A DNA stretch of 7,274 bases from an uncultured Holophagaceae bacterium (lineage in GTDB: Bacteria > Acidobacteriota > Holophagae > Holophagales > Holophagaceae). Of the stretch, positions 1-5,783 are shown piece after piece. Position 1 is the first letter of the stretch; the number at the start of each line of letters is the position of its first letter. The DNA is taken from assembly GCA_903927605.1 (NCBI GenBank), contig CAIYNT010000255.1:1-7274 (forward strand). Reading direction: 5' to 3'. The notes under the pieces were generated by a model that ran no database searches, had not been told where the DNA came from, and was given only the letters and a program-made list of their open reading frames with translations. A program made the position numbers and the translations under genes.

Positions 1-132
1 ACGGAGCGCTACCAGCCCCACCCCATGGTCATCCGCGGCTACGGGGCCGGTGCGGAAGTCACAGCGGCCGGCGTGCTGGCGGATATCCTCCGGCTGGTGC
101 CGCCCGGCGCCCGTCCATCGAGGAGGATGTGA
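1..132 (+). CDS. thrA: Bifunctional aspartokinase/homoserine dehydrogenase, C-terminal end (partial)
   Basis: This is the last 43 codons of a gene that begins before the window; the frame is open from base 1 and stops at TGA 130-132. The peptide contains [18 protein letters not shown] preceded by ERYQPHP. This closely matches the C-terminal end of the homoserine dehydrogenase domain of E. coli ThrA and MetL (RYYQPLPLVLRGYGAG then VTAAGVFADLL). In that family the domain reduces aspartate-4-semialdehyde to homoserine with NAD(P)H in the cytosol. The aspartokinase half is outside the window, so the bifunctional call is inferred from this C-terminal signature and from the thrB and thrC genes that follow. 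The stop overlaps the thrB start by one base, and the last Arg-Arg codons (AGG AGG) double as the thrB ribosome binding site. Confidence 0.85.
   Translation, partial: TERYQPHPMVIRGYGAGAEVTAAGVLADILRLVPPGARPSRRM
121..126 (+). promoter_or_regulatory. Shine-Dalgarno site of thrB, inside the thrA coding end
   Basis: A perfect AGGAGG lies 5 nt before ATG 132 but only 2 nt before the in-frame GTG at 129. The spacing favours ATG 132 as the thrB start. The site lies within the last codons of thrA, which fits translational coupling between the two genes. Confidence 0.8.
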
Positions 133-1148
133 TGTCGGGTCTGGCTGATTTCCCCTCCTCGGGCCTGGTGGCCTATGCCCCGGCCAGCATCGGCAATGTG
201 GCCGCGGGCTTTGACCTTCTGGGCGCCGCCCTCGCCCCCCTGGATGCCAGCCTGCTGGGGGATCTGGTGCAGGTCGACCAGGCTGCGGAAGCCTCCTTCC
301 AGGTGGTCGGACCTTTCGCCCCTGCTTTGGCAGGTGACACCCGGCCCAACCTGGTTCTGCGGGCCCGGGACCTGTTCGTCGAGGCCGTGCGTGCCGGGGG
401 CGACGAGGTCGGCCCCTTCGCCATCACCCTGGACAAGCGCCTCCCCGTGGCCAGCGGCCTGGGCTCTAGCGCCAGCTCCATCGTGGCCACCCTAGTGGCG
501 CTCCAAGCCCTCTGCGGCGACCCTCTCAGCGGTTCCGATCTGCTGGGTCTGGCGGGGAAGGCGGAGGGCCTAACCAGCGGCAGCATGCATCTGGACAACG
601 TGGCCCCCTCGCTGCTGGGTGGCCTGCAGCTGATGGTGCCCGGGCGCGACGGCCAGCCGGCCACCCGCCGCCTGCCCTGGCCCACGGACCTGCTGATGGT
701 GGTCGTGCATCCGGCCCTCCGGTTGTCCACGGCCAAGAGCCGCGGCGTGCTGCCGGAGCGCCTCGGATGGCACGAGACCGTGGAATTCGCAGGGAACCTC
801 GCCAGCCTGGTGGAGGCGCTGCACAGCCAGGATCGGGCGCTGCTCTCGCGCTGCCTGCGCGATCCGCTGGTGGAGATCCACCGTGCGCCCTTGGTACCGG
901 GTTTCCGCGCGGCCCAGGCGGCCGCGAAGGACCTGGGCGCCCTGGGTTGCAGCCTGTCGGGATCCGGCCCCTCGGTATTCGCTGTGGCCGAGGACGAAGG
1001 TCAGGCCGGTGCCATTGCCGAAGCCATTCGCAAGGCATTCAGGGGCGCGGGACTGGAGAGTCGGGGTTGGATCTGCACCCTCGATCCCGAAGGCGCCCGA
1101 GTCATCACCCCCGGATCTACCCACCCCTGGCGCGAGGCTCACCCATGA
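132..1148 (+). CDS. thrB: Homoserine kinase (GHMP kinase family)
   Basis: The enzyme phosphorylates homoserine with ATP to O-phosphohomoserine, the step before threonine synthase, in the cytosol. The protein is 338 aa against about 310 in E. coli; the excess includes a short N-terminal lead and a C-terminal tail. All GHMP kinase signatures are visible. Motif 1 is APASIGNVAAGFDLLG (about residues 17-31). The ATP-binding glycine/serine loop is PVASGLGSSASS (105-116). HLDNVAPSLLGG lies at 153-164, and the C-terminal motif 3, SLSGSGPSVFAV, at 274-285. ATG 132 was chosen over GTG 129 because of its spacing from AGGAGG. The gene overlaps thrA by 1 nt (TGATG) and thrC by 4 nt (ATGA), so it is the middle gene of a coupled operon. 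Any leader or attenuator would lie upstream of thrA, outside the window. Confidence 0.97.
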   Translation: MSGLADFPSSGLVAYAPASIGNVAAGFDLLGAALAPLDASLLGDLVQVDQAAEASFQVVGPFAPALAGDTRPNLVLRARDLFVEAVRAGGDEVGPFAITLDKRLPVASGLGSSASSIVATLVALQALCGDPLSGSDLLGLAGKAEGLTSGSMHLDNVAPSLLGGLQLMVPGRDGQPATRRLPWPTDLLMVVVHPALRLSTAKSRGVLPERLGWHETVEFAGNLASLVEALHSQDRALLSRCLRDPLVEIHRAPLVPGFRAAQAAAKDLGALGCSLSGSGPSVFAVAEDEGQAGAIAEAIRKAFRGAGLESRGWICTLDPEGARVITPGSTHPWREAHP

Positions 1149-2410
1149 AGCTCATCAGCACCCGCACACCCACCCTCAGCGCCACCTTTCTCGAGGCGGT
1201 CCAGGCGGGGCTTGTTCCCGATGGTGGCCTCTACGTGCCCGTGGCGATCCCGCGGTTCGGCGATATCCCGGACCTGCTGAAGCTGGACTTTCCCACACGG
1301 TCGGCGGAGATCCTCTACCGGCTGTTGGGAGATGAATTCCCGCGTGACCTGGTGGACGAGCTGGCACGCTCGGCCTTCACCTTCCCCGCGCCGCTGGTGA
1401 AAGTGGACGCGCGGAGCTCGGCGCTGGAGCTCTTCCACGGTCCCACGCTGGCCTTCAAGGATTTCGGCGCGCGCTTCCTGGCCCGCGTGCTGGCTCTCGG
1501 CGCGGGGAATCATCGCCGCACCGTGCTCACGGCCACCTCCGGCGACACCGGCGCCGCCGTGGCTCAGGCCTTTCATGGCCTGCCCGGGGTGGATGTCGTC
1601 GTGCTCTATCCGGCGGGCCGTGTGTCGCCCCTGCAGGAGCGCCAGTTCGCCACCTGTGGCGGCAACGTGCTGGCGCTGGCAGTGGAGGGCGCCTTCGACG
1701 ACTGCCAGCGCCTGGTGAAGGGGGCCTTCGAGGATGCGGAGCTGGTCTCCCGCCTGGGCCTGACCTCGGCCAACAGCATCAACATCGCGCGGCTGCTGGC
1801 CCAGACGCTCTATTACTTCGAGGCGGCCGAGCAGGCAGGAAGTGCGCCCCTGGTGATGGCTGTGCCCAGCGGCAACTTCGGCAACCTCTACGCAGGTCTG
1901 ATGGCCCAGGCCATGGGCGCGCCAATAGCCGCCTTCGTGGTGGCTACCAATGCGAACCGGGTGGTGCCGGACTACCTGGATACCGGCGTATATCAGCCCC
2001 GGCCCTCGGTGGCCACGCTGTCCAACGCCATGGATGTGGGTTCGCCCAGCAACTGGGAGCGCATCTTCGCGCTGTTCGGTGGCGATCACGCTGCCATGGC
2101 CGCGGCCCTGCGCTGGGGCAGCTGCACCGATGCGGAGACCGAGCAGATCGTGGTCGATCTGGATCGGGCCGGCTATCTCGCCGATCCCCACGGCGCCGTG
2201 GCCTACCGCGTGCTCCAGTCCAACCTGCGCGACGGTGAGCAGGGCATCTTCCTGGCCACCGCCCACCCCGCAAAGTTCCGCGAAGCCCTGGCGCCCGCTC
2301 TGGGCCGGGAGATCCCGCTGCCGAAATCGCTCAGCGACCTCCTGGAGCTGCCACTGCTCTGCGAGCCACTCCCCGCGGATCAGGGAGCATTGCGACGCAG
2401 ACTAGCCTGA
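1145..2410 (+). CDS. thrC: Threonine synthase (PLP-dependent, E. coli ThrC type)
   Basis: The enzyme converts O-phosphohomoserine to threonine and phosphate, the last step of the pathway, in the cytosol. It is 421 aa, close to E. coli ThrC (428), and is similar along its whole length. The N-terminal region has GLVPDGGLYVP (22-32). The PLP-lysine motif is FHGPTLAFKDFG (97-108), with K105 as the predicted Schiff-base residue. TATSGDTGAAVA spans 129-140, and SANSINIARLLAQ spans 208-220. The phosphate-cup motif PSGNFGN is at 241-247, TLSNAMDV is at 291-298, and ATAHPAKF is at 371-378. The frame stays open far upstream (to 767), but that part is thrB read in another frame. ATG 1145 is the real start: it has GAGG at 1134-1137, 7 nt upstream, and it gives the family N-terminus MKL. 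It overlaps the thrB stop as ATGA. No clear terminator follows, and the convergent dipeptidase gene ends 13 bp later. Confidence 0.97.
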   Translation: MKLISTRTPTLSATFLEAVQAGLVPDGGLYVPVAIPRFGDIPDLLKLDFPTRSAEILYRLLGDEFPRDLVDELARSAFTFPAPLVKVDARSSALELFHGPTLAFKDFGARFLARVLALGAGNHRRTVLTATSGDTGAAVAQAFHGLPGVDVVVLYPAGRVSPLQERQFATCGGNVLALAVEGAFDDCQRLVKGAFEDAELVSRLGLTSANSINIARLLAQTLYYFEAAEQAGSAPLVMAVPSGNFGNLYAGLMAQAMGAPIAAFVVATNANRVVPDYLDTGVYQPRPSVATLSNAMDVGSPSNWERIFALFGGDHAAMAAALRWGSCTDAETEQIVVDLDRAGYLADPHGAVAYRVLQSNLRDGEQGIFLATAHPAKFREALAPALGREIPLPKSLSDLLELPLLCEPLPADQGALRRRLA

Positions 2411-2423
2411 ATAGCCGCTGGTT

Positions 2424-3647
2424 TCATTGCTTCGTCTGCCGAATCTGTTTCGAGACCGCCTCTACCTGCCGCATCAGCCGAAGTGTGTTGCCGCCTAGGA
2501 TGTCGCGGATGTCGCGCCTGGAGTAGCCCCGCTTTAGGAGGGCCTCGGTGATCCGGGGCAGGCGCGATGCGTCTTCCATGCCGTCCGGCGTCGTGGCGCC
2601 ATCAAAATCCGAACCCAGGCCCACATGCTTGGCGCCGGCGAGCTTCACGGCGTGGTCGATGTGGTCGACAATCGCGTTCCAGTCCACCCGCGGAAGCTTG
2701 CCGGCCGTGATGTATTCACGTTCTAACCGAAGCCATTCCAGCTCGCTGCATGCGATGTTCTCCCCGCAGCTCTGCCCGACCAGGGCCTCCATTTCCTTCT
2801 CGATTTTGGAATCCCCGGCAGACATGGCGTCCTTGAAAGGTTGCGATAGGAAGCCATCGTAATAGTTGATCTGGATGACGCCGCCTTTGGCCGCCAGGTC
2901 CTTGATCATCTGGTCGGTCATGTTGCGCGGCGCGTCACAGAGGGCGCGGCAGGAGGAATGGGAAGCTAGGAGTGGTGCCTGGCTAATGGCGAGCGCATCG
3001 TAGAAGGTCTTGTCCGACACGTGGGAGATGTCGACGATCATGCCTAGCCGGTTCATTTCCTTGACCACTTTCCTGCCGAAGTCCGTCAGCCCATCGTGGG
3101 CTGGTACCTCCCCAGATGAATCAGCCCAGGCCACGTTCTTGCTGTGGGTGAGGGTCAGGTAGCGCACGCCCAATTCGAAAAACCGGGCGAGTGTTTTTAA
3201 GTCCCCGTTGATCATGTGTCCGCCCTCGACCCCGATCAGCGCGGCGATTTTTCGGTGGGTCACCGCGTGACGGATATCCTCGGCCGTGGTCGCTAGGGCC
3301 AGGTCCCGGGGATGGAGCCTGACCTGACGGCGCACCGCCTCGATCTGCGTCAGGGCATGTTCGACGGCATCCGGACCGGTGATGGTGCCCGGAATCCAGA
3401 TGGAGAAGAACAAGGCCTTGAGCCCTCCTTCCTGCATGCGGGGGATGTCGATCCCGCCCTCGGTGTGCCGAGCACCCAGATCGAAGCTGGGATCGAGAAG
3501 GCGCTGGGTCGTATCGTCGTGGGTATCGATGACGATCGAGCTGAAATGCAGGGCTCTCGCCCTGGGCGCGATGGTCTCCTGGGCTGGACTGCAGAGGGCG
3601 GATAGCGTGGCGATGGCGCCCACGAGTCGAAGCAGGCACGATCCCAT
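2424..3647 (-). CDS. Exported membrane-dipeptidase-type (M19) zinc dipeptidase
   Basis: This peptidase family M19 (renal dipeptidase) enzyme should hydrolyse dipeptides with a binuclear zinc centre. It is 407 aa from the chosen start. Expected metal ligands are present: H43 and D45 in DTHDD, bridging E141 in GVEGGH, H209 in DISHVSD and H230 in ASHSSC. R241 (APRNMTD) and D347 (GSDFDG) fit the substrate and catalytic positions of human dipeptidase. The N-terminus is a Sec signal peptide: MGSCLLRL, a hydrophobic stretch, then SPA before QE as a likely signal peptidase I site near residue 22, so a periplasmic or secreted location is predicted. A cysteine precedes the site, but its context (ALC) is a poor lipobox. 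An upstream in-frame ATG at 3665 lacks a ribosome binding site, so ATG 3647 is preferred. By hand count of sample lines the gene is somewhat lower in GC (about 55-65%) than thrC (about 68%). It converges on thrC. Confidence 0.92.
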   Translation of the reverse strand: MGSCLLRLVGAIATLSALCSPAQETIAPRARALHFSSIVIDTHDDTTQRLLDPSFDLGARHTEGGIDIPRMQEGGLKALFFSIWIPGTITGPDAVEHALTQIEAVRRQVRLHPRDLALATTAEDIRHAVTHRKIAALIGVEGGHMINGDLKTLARFFELGVRYLTLTHSKNVAWADSSGEVPAHDGLTDFGRKVVKEMNRLGMIVDISHVSDKTFYDALAISQAPLLASHSSCRALCDAPRNMTDQMIKDLAAKGGVIQINYYDGFLSQPFKDAMSAGDSKIEKEMEALVGQSCGENIACSELEWLRLEREYITAGKLPRVDWNAIVDHIDHAVKLAGAKHVGLGSDFDGATTPDGMEDASRLPRITEALLKRGYSRRDIRDILGGNTLRLMRQVEAVSKQIRQTKQ

Positions 3648-3653
3648 GGGCAG

Positions 3654-3658
3654 CCTCC
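3654..3658 (-). promoter_or_regulatory. Shine-Dalgarno site that fixes the dipeptidase start
   Basis: Read on the minus strand this is GGAGG, 6 nt before ATG 3647. The alternative ATG at 3665 is preceded by AT-rich sequence without any purine-rich site. This supports the shorter protein, whose N-terminus is then a clean signal peptide. Confidence 0.75.
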
Positions 3659-3676
3659 GAAACATGAATTAAACGA

Positions 3677-3751
3677 GTTAACCATGAAGACTGGAAGGCC
3701 ACGAAGCAAGGCAGGAGCCTTGGTTATCGGCATTCTTCCCGGTTTCGTGGC
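3677..3751. repeat. Degenerate inverted-repeat element (ACGAAG type) in the gdpd-dipeptidase gap
   Basis: In the 137-bp gap (3648-3784) an 8-bp arm GCCACGAA (3698-3705) is matched by its exact inverse TTCGTGGC (3744-3751). Pairing extends inward by a G-T and a C-G (3706-3707 with 3742-3743). Inside lies a second hairpin, CAAGGC/GCCTTG (3707-3712 and 3717-3722), with a 4-nt loop; it competes for base 3707. The left side also holds a near-direct repeat: CCATGAAG (3682-3689) and CCACGAAG (3699-3706). From memory, this resembles palindromic intergenic repeats built from ACCACGAAGACACGAAGG-like units in several environmental bacterial genomes; I cannot confirm this. No T-run follows either arm, so it is a weak candidate for an intrinsic terminator of the phosphodiesterase gene. 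An AT-rich patch at 3667-3682 could hold the dipeptidase promoter, but I see no convincing -35/-10 pair. Confidence 0.5.
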
Positions 3752-3784
3752 GAGGATCGATTCTTGGCGAATGCTAGCTTGGAA

Positions 3785-4444
3785 TCAAATCCCATCGCTG
3801 ATGAGCACCGCGGGCATGAAGGGCAGCCCTGTGGCCTCGGCGGGGGTCTTCATCCCCCACAGGGCCAGGCGCTCGGCGTAAGGTGCCCACAGCTCGGGCC
3901 GGGCCTTCACGGCCTTGAGGGGTGGGTGGAGCCAGAGGGCCTCGGGCAGGTCGGCCAGTTCCTCGGCCGTGAGTTCCATGGCTTCGTCCGTCTCCCACAG
4001 GAAGCCGCAGCGGGCCGTTTCGCAGGCGGACCAGAGCTGCAGGACCTCGCTGTGCTCGAAGCAGCTGAACAGCACACGATCTAGGGCTTCGGCGGCTTCC
4101 ACGGCCGCCAGGGCCTGCTGCCAGCCGGGTTCGCCCTTGAGTTCGACGTTGATGAGCTTCGCGGGCAAGTCCAGGACATCGGCCAGGCGGGGCACGCGCT
4201 CACCATTCTTCAGGGGAGGCAACTCGGCGGCCTTCATCCGGCGGAGGATGCCCGACCCGTTTGCAGTGCGGGCCAGGTCCTCATCATGCAACACGAGGCA
4301 CACACCATCCCGGCTGGGCTGCACGTCCAGCTCGAAGCCGTCCATGCCCGCGGCCAGCGCCGCGCGGAAGGCCTCCATGGAGTTCTCCAAGTGCTTGGCG
4401 GACAGGCCCCGGTGGCCGAGGAGGAGGGGGCGGGCGGAGGACAT
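3785..4444 (-). CDS. Glycerophosphodiester phosphodiesterase (GDPD/UgpQ-like)
   Basis: The family hydrolyses glycerophosphodiesters, the deacylated phospholipid head groups, to sn-glycerol 3-phosphate and an alcohol, using a divalent metal in a TIM barrel. The protein is 219 aa, at the short end for bacterial cytosolic members (about 240). GHRG at 10-13 carries H11, followed by LENS in place of the usual PENT. FELDVQPSRDG (37-47) carries metal ligands E38 and D40. LHDEDLARTANG (52-63) carries the second catalytic histidine, H53. INVELKG (98-104) carries E101. The C-terminus ends at ISDGI, where the family usually continues with ITDxP and a short helix, so it is slightly trimmed. No signal peptide or membrane segment is seen. 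The frame extends upstream to 4561, but that region shows no family similarity, and ATG 4444 has GGAG 5 nt upstream. The substrate is not determined by the sequence. The gene lies upstream of the dipeptidase on the same strand with a 137-bp gap, so co-transcription is uncertain. Confidence 0.9.
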   Translation of the reverse strand: MSSARPLLLGHRGLSAKHLENSMEAFRAALAAGMDGFELDVQPSRDGVCLVLHDEDLARTANGSGILRRMKAAELPPLKNGERVPRLADVLDLPAKLINVELKGEPGWQQALAAVEAAEALDRVLFSCFEHSEVLQLWSACETARCGFLWETDEAMELTAEELADLPEALWLHPPLKAVKARPELWAPYAERLALWGMKTPAEATGLPFMPAVLISDGI

Positions 4445-4449
4445 GGCGA

Positions 4450-4453
4450 CTCC
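4450..4453 (-). promoter_or_regulatory. Shine-Dalgarno site that fixes the phosphodiesterase start
   Basis: Read on the minus strand this is GGAG, 5 nt before ATG 4444. The start it selects puts the GHRG motif at residue 10, the usual position. The longer frame starting at 4561 would add 39 residues of low-complexity, non-family sequence. Confidence 0.7.
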
Positions 4454-4486
4454 GGGATCAATGACTTGATTCTGCCTGGAATCCGC

Positions 4487-4502
4487 CCCGTCGAGGGACG
4501 GG
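4487..4502. other. GC-rich inverted repeat in the divergent intergenic region
   Basis: CCCGTC (4487-4492) and GACGGG (4497-4502) form a 6-bp stem around GAGG. It lies in the 136-bp region (4445-4580) between the divergent phosphodiesterase and HDOD genes, 43-58 nt upstream of the former's start. It could be an operator or a leader hairpin, but a stem of this size can arise by chance in GC-rich DNA. I found no convincing sigma-70 or sigma-54 promoter in the same region, though promoters for both genes should lie there. Confidence 0.25.
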
Positions 4503-4580
4503 TGCCCAGGATTCGAGTTTCCACCAGGTCGGGTCGATGAGAGGGATCCGCCGTGCGGCATTCATGGGAGGCGTCAACCA

Positions 4581-5783
4581 ATGCGGATCCTGCTGGTGGA
4601 TGGGGACGGGGACCTGCTCCATCGGATCAGACGCGCCTTCTGGAAGAGCCACCGTGCCTGGGAAGCGCTCCTGGCCGCGAATGGACGGGAGGCCGTGGAC
4701 GTGCTGGCACGGGATCCCGTGGACATCGTGATCTCGTCGATGCAGCTGACCGATATGGATGGGGCCGAGCTGATCCACCGGGTGCGGGACCTCCAGCCCG
4801 GGGCCGTGCGGATTGCCCTGGCGGACCAGGACGAGGCAGAATGGCGGGAAATCGCGGAAGGAGACCTCCACCGGCTCTTCATCAAGCCCCTGGACCCCGA
4901 GTTCCTCATCGACATCGTGGAAAGCCTGGATATCGAGGATGACGCCACGAGCGTGCGCGCGGTCCGGGCGTTTGTGGGCGGGCTGGGACGGATCCCCAGC
5001 CTGCCGAGCCTCTATTCGGAACTGGTGGCGCTGTTGCAGCGCGAGGAGGCGGGCATGGGCGAAGTGGCCCGCCTCATCCGGCGCGACCTCGGGGTGGCGA
5101 GCCAGGTGCTGAAGCTGGCCAATTCGGTCCATTGCGCCTCGGACCGGCCCGTGGTGGAGATCGGTCAGGCCCTGGCCATGCTGGGGGTTGATTCCCTGCG
5201 ATCCCTGGTCTTGTTCCGGGGTCTCATCTCCAGCTTCGACACCCCACGCCCCCAGGGTCTGGATCTGGAGAAACTATGGTTCCACTCCTTCGAGGTGGCC
5301 ACCGGCGTCCGCAAACTGGCGGTTCTCGAGGGTGAGAGCCAGTCGGCGGACCTCGCTTTTTCCGTCGGGCTGCTGCACGACATCGGGCTCGTGGTGCTGG
5401 CCACTGATCCTGCCGGCCGGTACAAGGCCATCCTCGAACAGGCCGGGTCCAGCCGTGTCCCGCTGGCGGTCCTCGAACACGACACCTACGGTGTGGACCA
5501 CGCCCAGATCGGCGCCCACCTTCTCAACCTCTGGGGCCTCCCTCCCGCATTCTGCCGTCCCGTGCGCGAACACCACGCCCCGCCCGCGGCCGGAGAGGGC
5601 TTTCCGTTATCGGCGGCGCTGCATCTGGCAGATGCGCGACACGGCGGAGGCAGCGCCGCGGGCATCTTCGCGGACGGCCGCTGGGGCCTGCATCCGCACG
5701 TGCTGGTGGATTCCGAGCGGTTCGCCCGCTGGAAGGCCTGCCTGGAGAATGGGAGCACGTCCACTCGGGCCAATGCTTCCTAG
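4581..5783 (+). CDS. Response-regulator-like protein with degenerate receiver and HDOD domain
   Basis: A 400-aa cytosolic signalling protein. Residues 1-115 are a CheY-like receiver: ILLVDGDGD at the N-terminus, VDIVISSMQLTDMDGAEL at 47-64 and FIKPLD at 100-105 with the conserved K102. The phospho-acceptor position is Ser (S53), the second acidic position is Gly (G8) and the switch Thr/Ser is Ala (A81), so phosphorylation as in CheY is not expected. Residues about 136-335 are an HDOD domain: IPSLPSLYSELVALL (138-152), IRRDLGVASQVLKLANS (166-182), FHSFEVA (234-240), LLHDIG (264-269), HAQIGAHLLNLWGLP (307-321) and HH at 331-332. HDOD proteins are known as regulatory output modules in signalling, including chemotaxis and c-di-GMP pathways; the partner here is unknown. 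The HD pair H266-D267 is kept, but the usual Lys after HDIG is Leu, and I do not infer enzyme activity. ATG 4581 has GGGAGG at 4566-4571, 9 nt upstream. The stop shares CTAG 5780-5783 with the convergent oxidase gene. Confidence 0.9.
   Translation: MRILLVDGDGDLLHRIRRAFWKSHRAWEALLAANGREAVDVLARDPVDIVISSMQLTDMDGAELIHRVRDLQPGAVRIALADQDEAEWREIAEGDLHRLFIKPLDPEFLIDIVESLDIEDDATSVRAVRAFVGGLGRIPSLPSLYSELVALLQREEAGMGEVARLIRRDLGVASQVLKLANSVHCASDRPVVEIGQALAMLGVDSLRSLVLFRGLISSFDTPRPQGLDLEKLWFHSFEVATGVRKLAVLEGESQSADLAFSVGLLHDIGLVVLATDPAGRYKAILEQAGSSRVPLAVLEHDTYGVDHAQIGAHLLNLWGLPPAFCRPVREHHAPPAAGEGFPLSAALHLADARHGGGSAAGIFADGRWGLHPHVLVDSERFARWKACLENGSTSTRANAS

Noticed and set aside
767..1144. N-terminal extension of the threonine synthase frame by 126 codons
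   Set aside because: It is thrB read in another frame, gives low-complexity Arg/Gly/Pro-rich sequence, and ATG 1145 has a good binding site and the family N-terminus.
1139..2266. 375-codon open frame on the minus strand, antisense to thrC
   Set aside because: It is a mirror frame of a GC-rich gene, rich in His, Gln and Gly with no recognisable motif, whereas thrC is certain.
2397..2439. GCAGAC/GTCTGC inverted pair around the thrC and dipeptidase stop codons as a bidirectional terminator
   Set aside because: The stem is only 6 bp with a loop of about 31 nt and no T-run on either side.
3668..3696. Sigma-70 promoter for the dipeptidase (TTTAAT as -10 with TTCCAG 17 bp upstream, minus strand)
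   Set aside because: The -10 is passable but the -35 shares only its first two bases with consensus, so I do not call it.
4548..4558. CCGC/GCGG mini-hairpin before the HDOD gene
   Set aside because: A 4-bp GC stem with a 3-nt loop is expected by chance in this composition.
4445..4561. 39-residue N-terminal extension of the phosphodiesterase
   Set aside because: It has no family similarity, and the internal ATG 4444 has GGAG at proper spacing and places the HRG motif normally.
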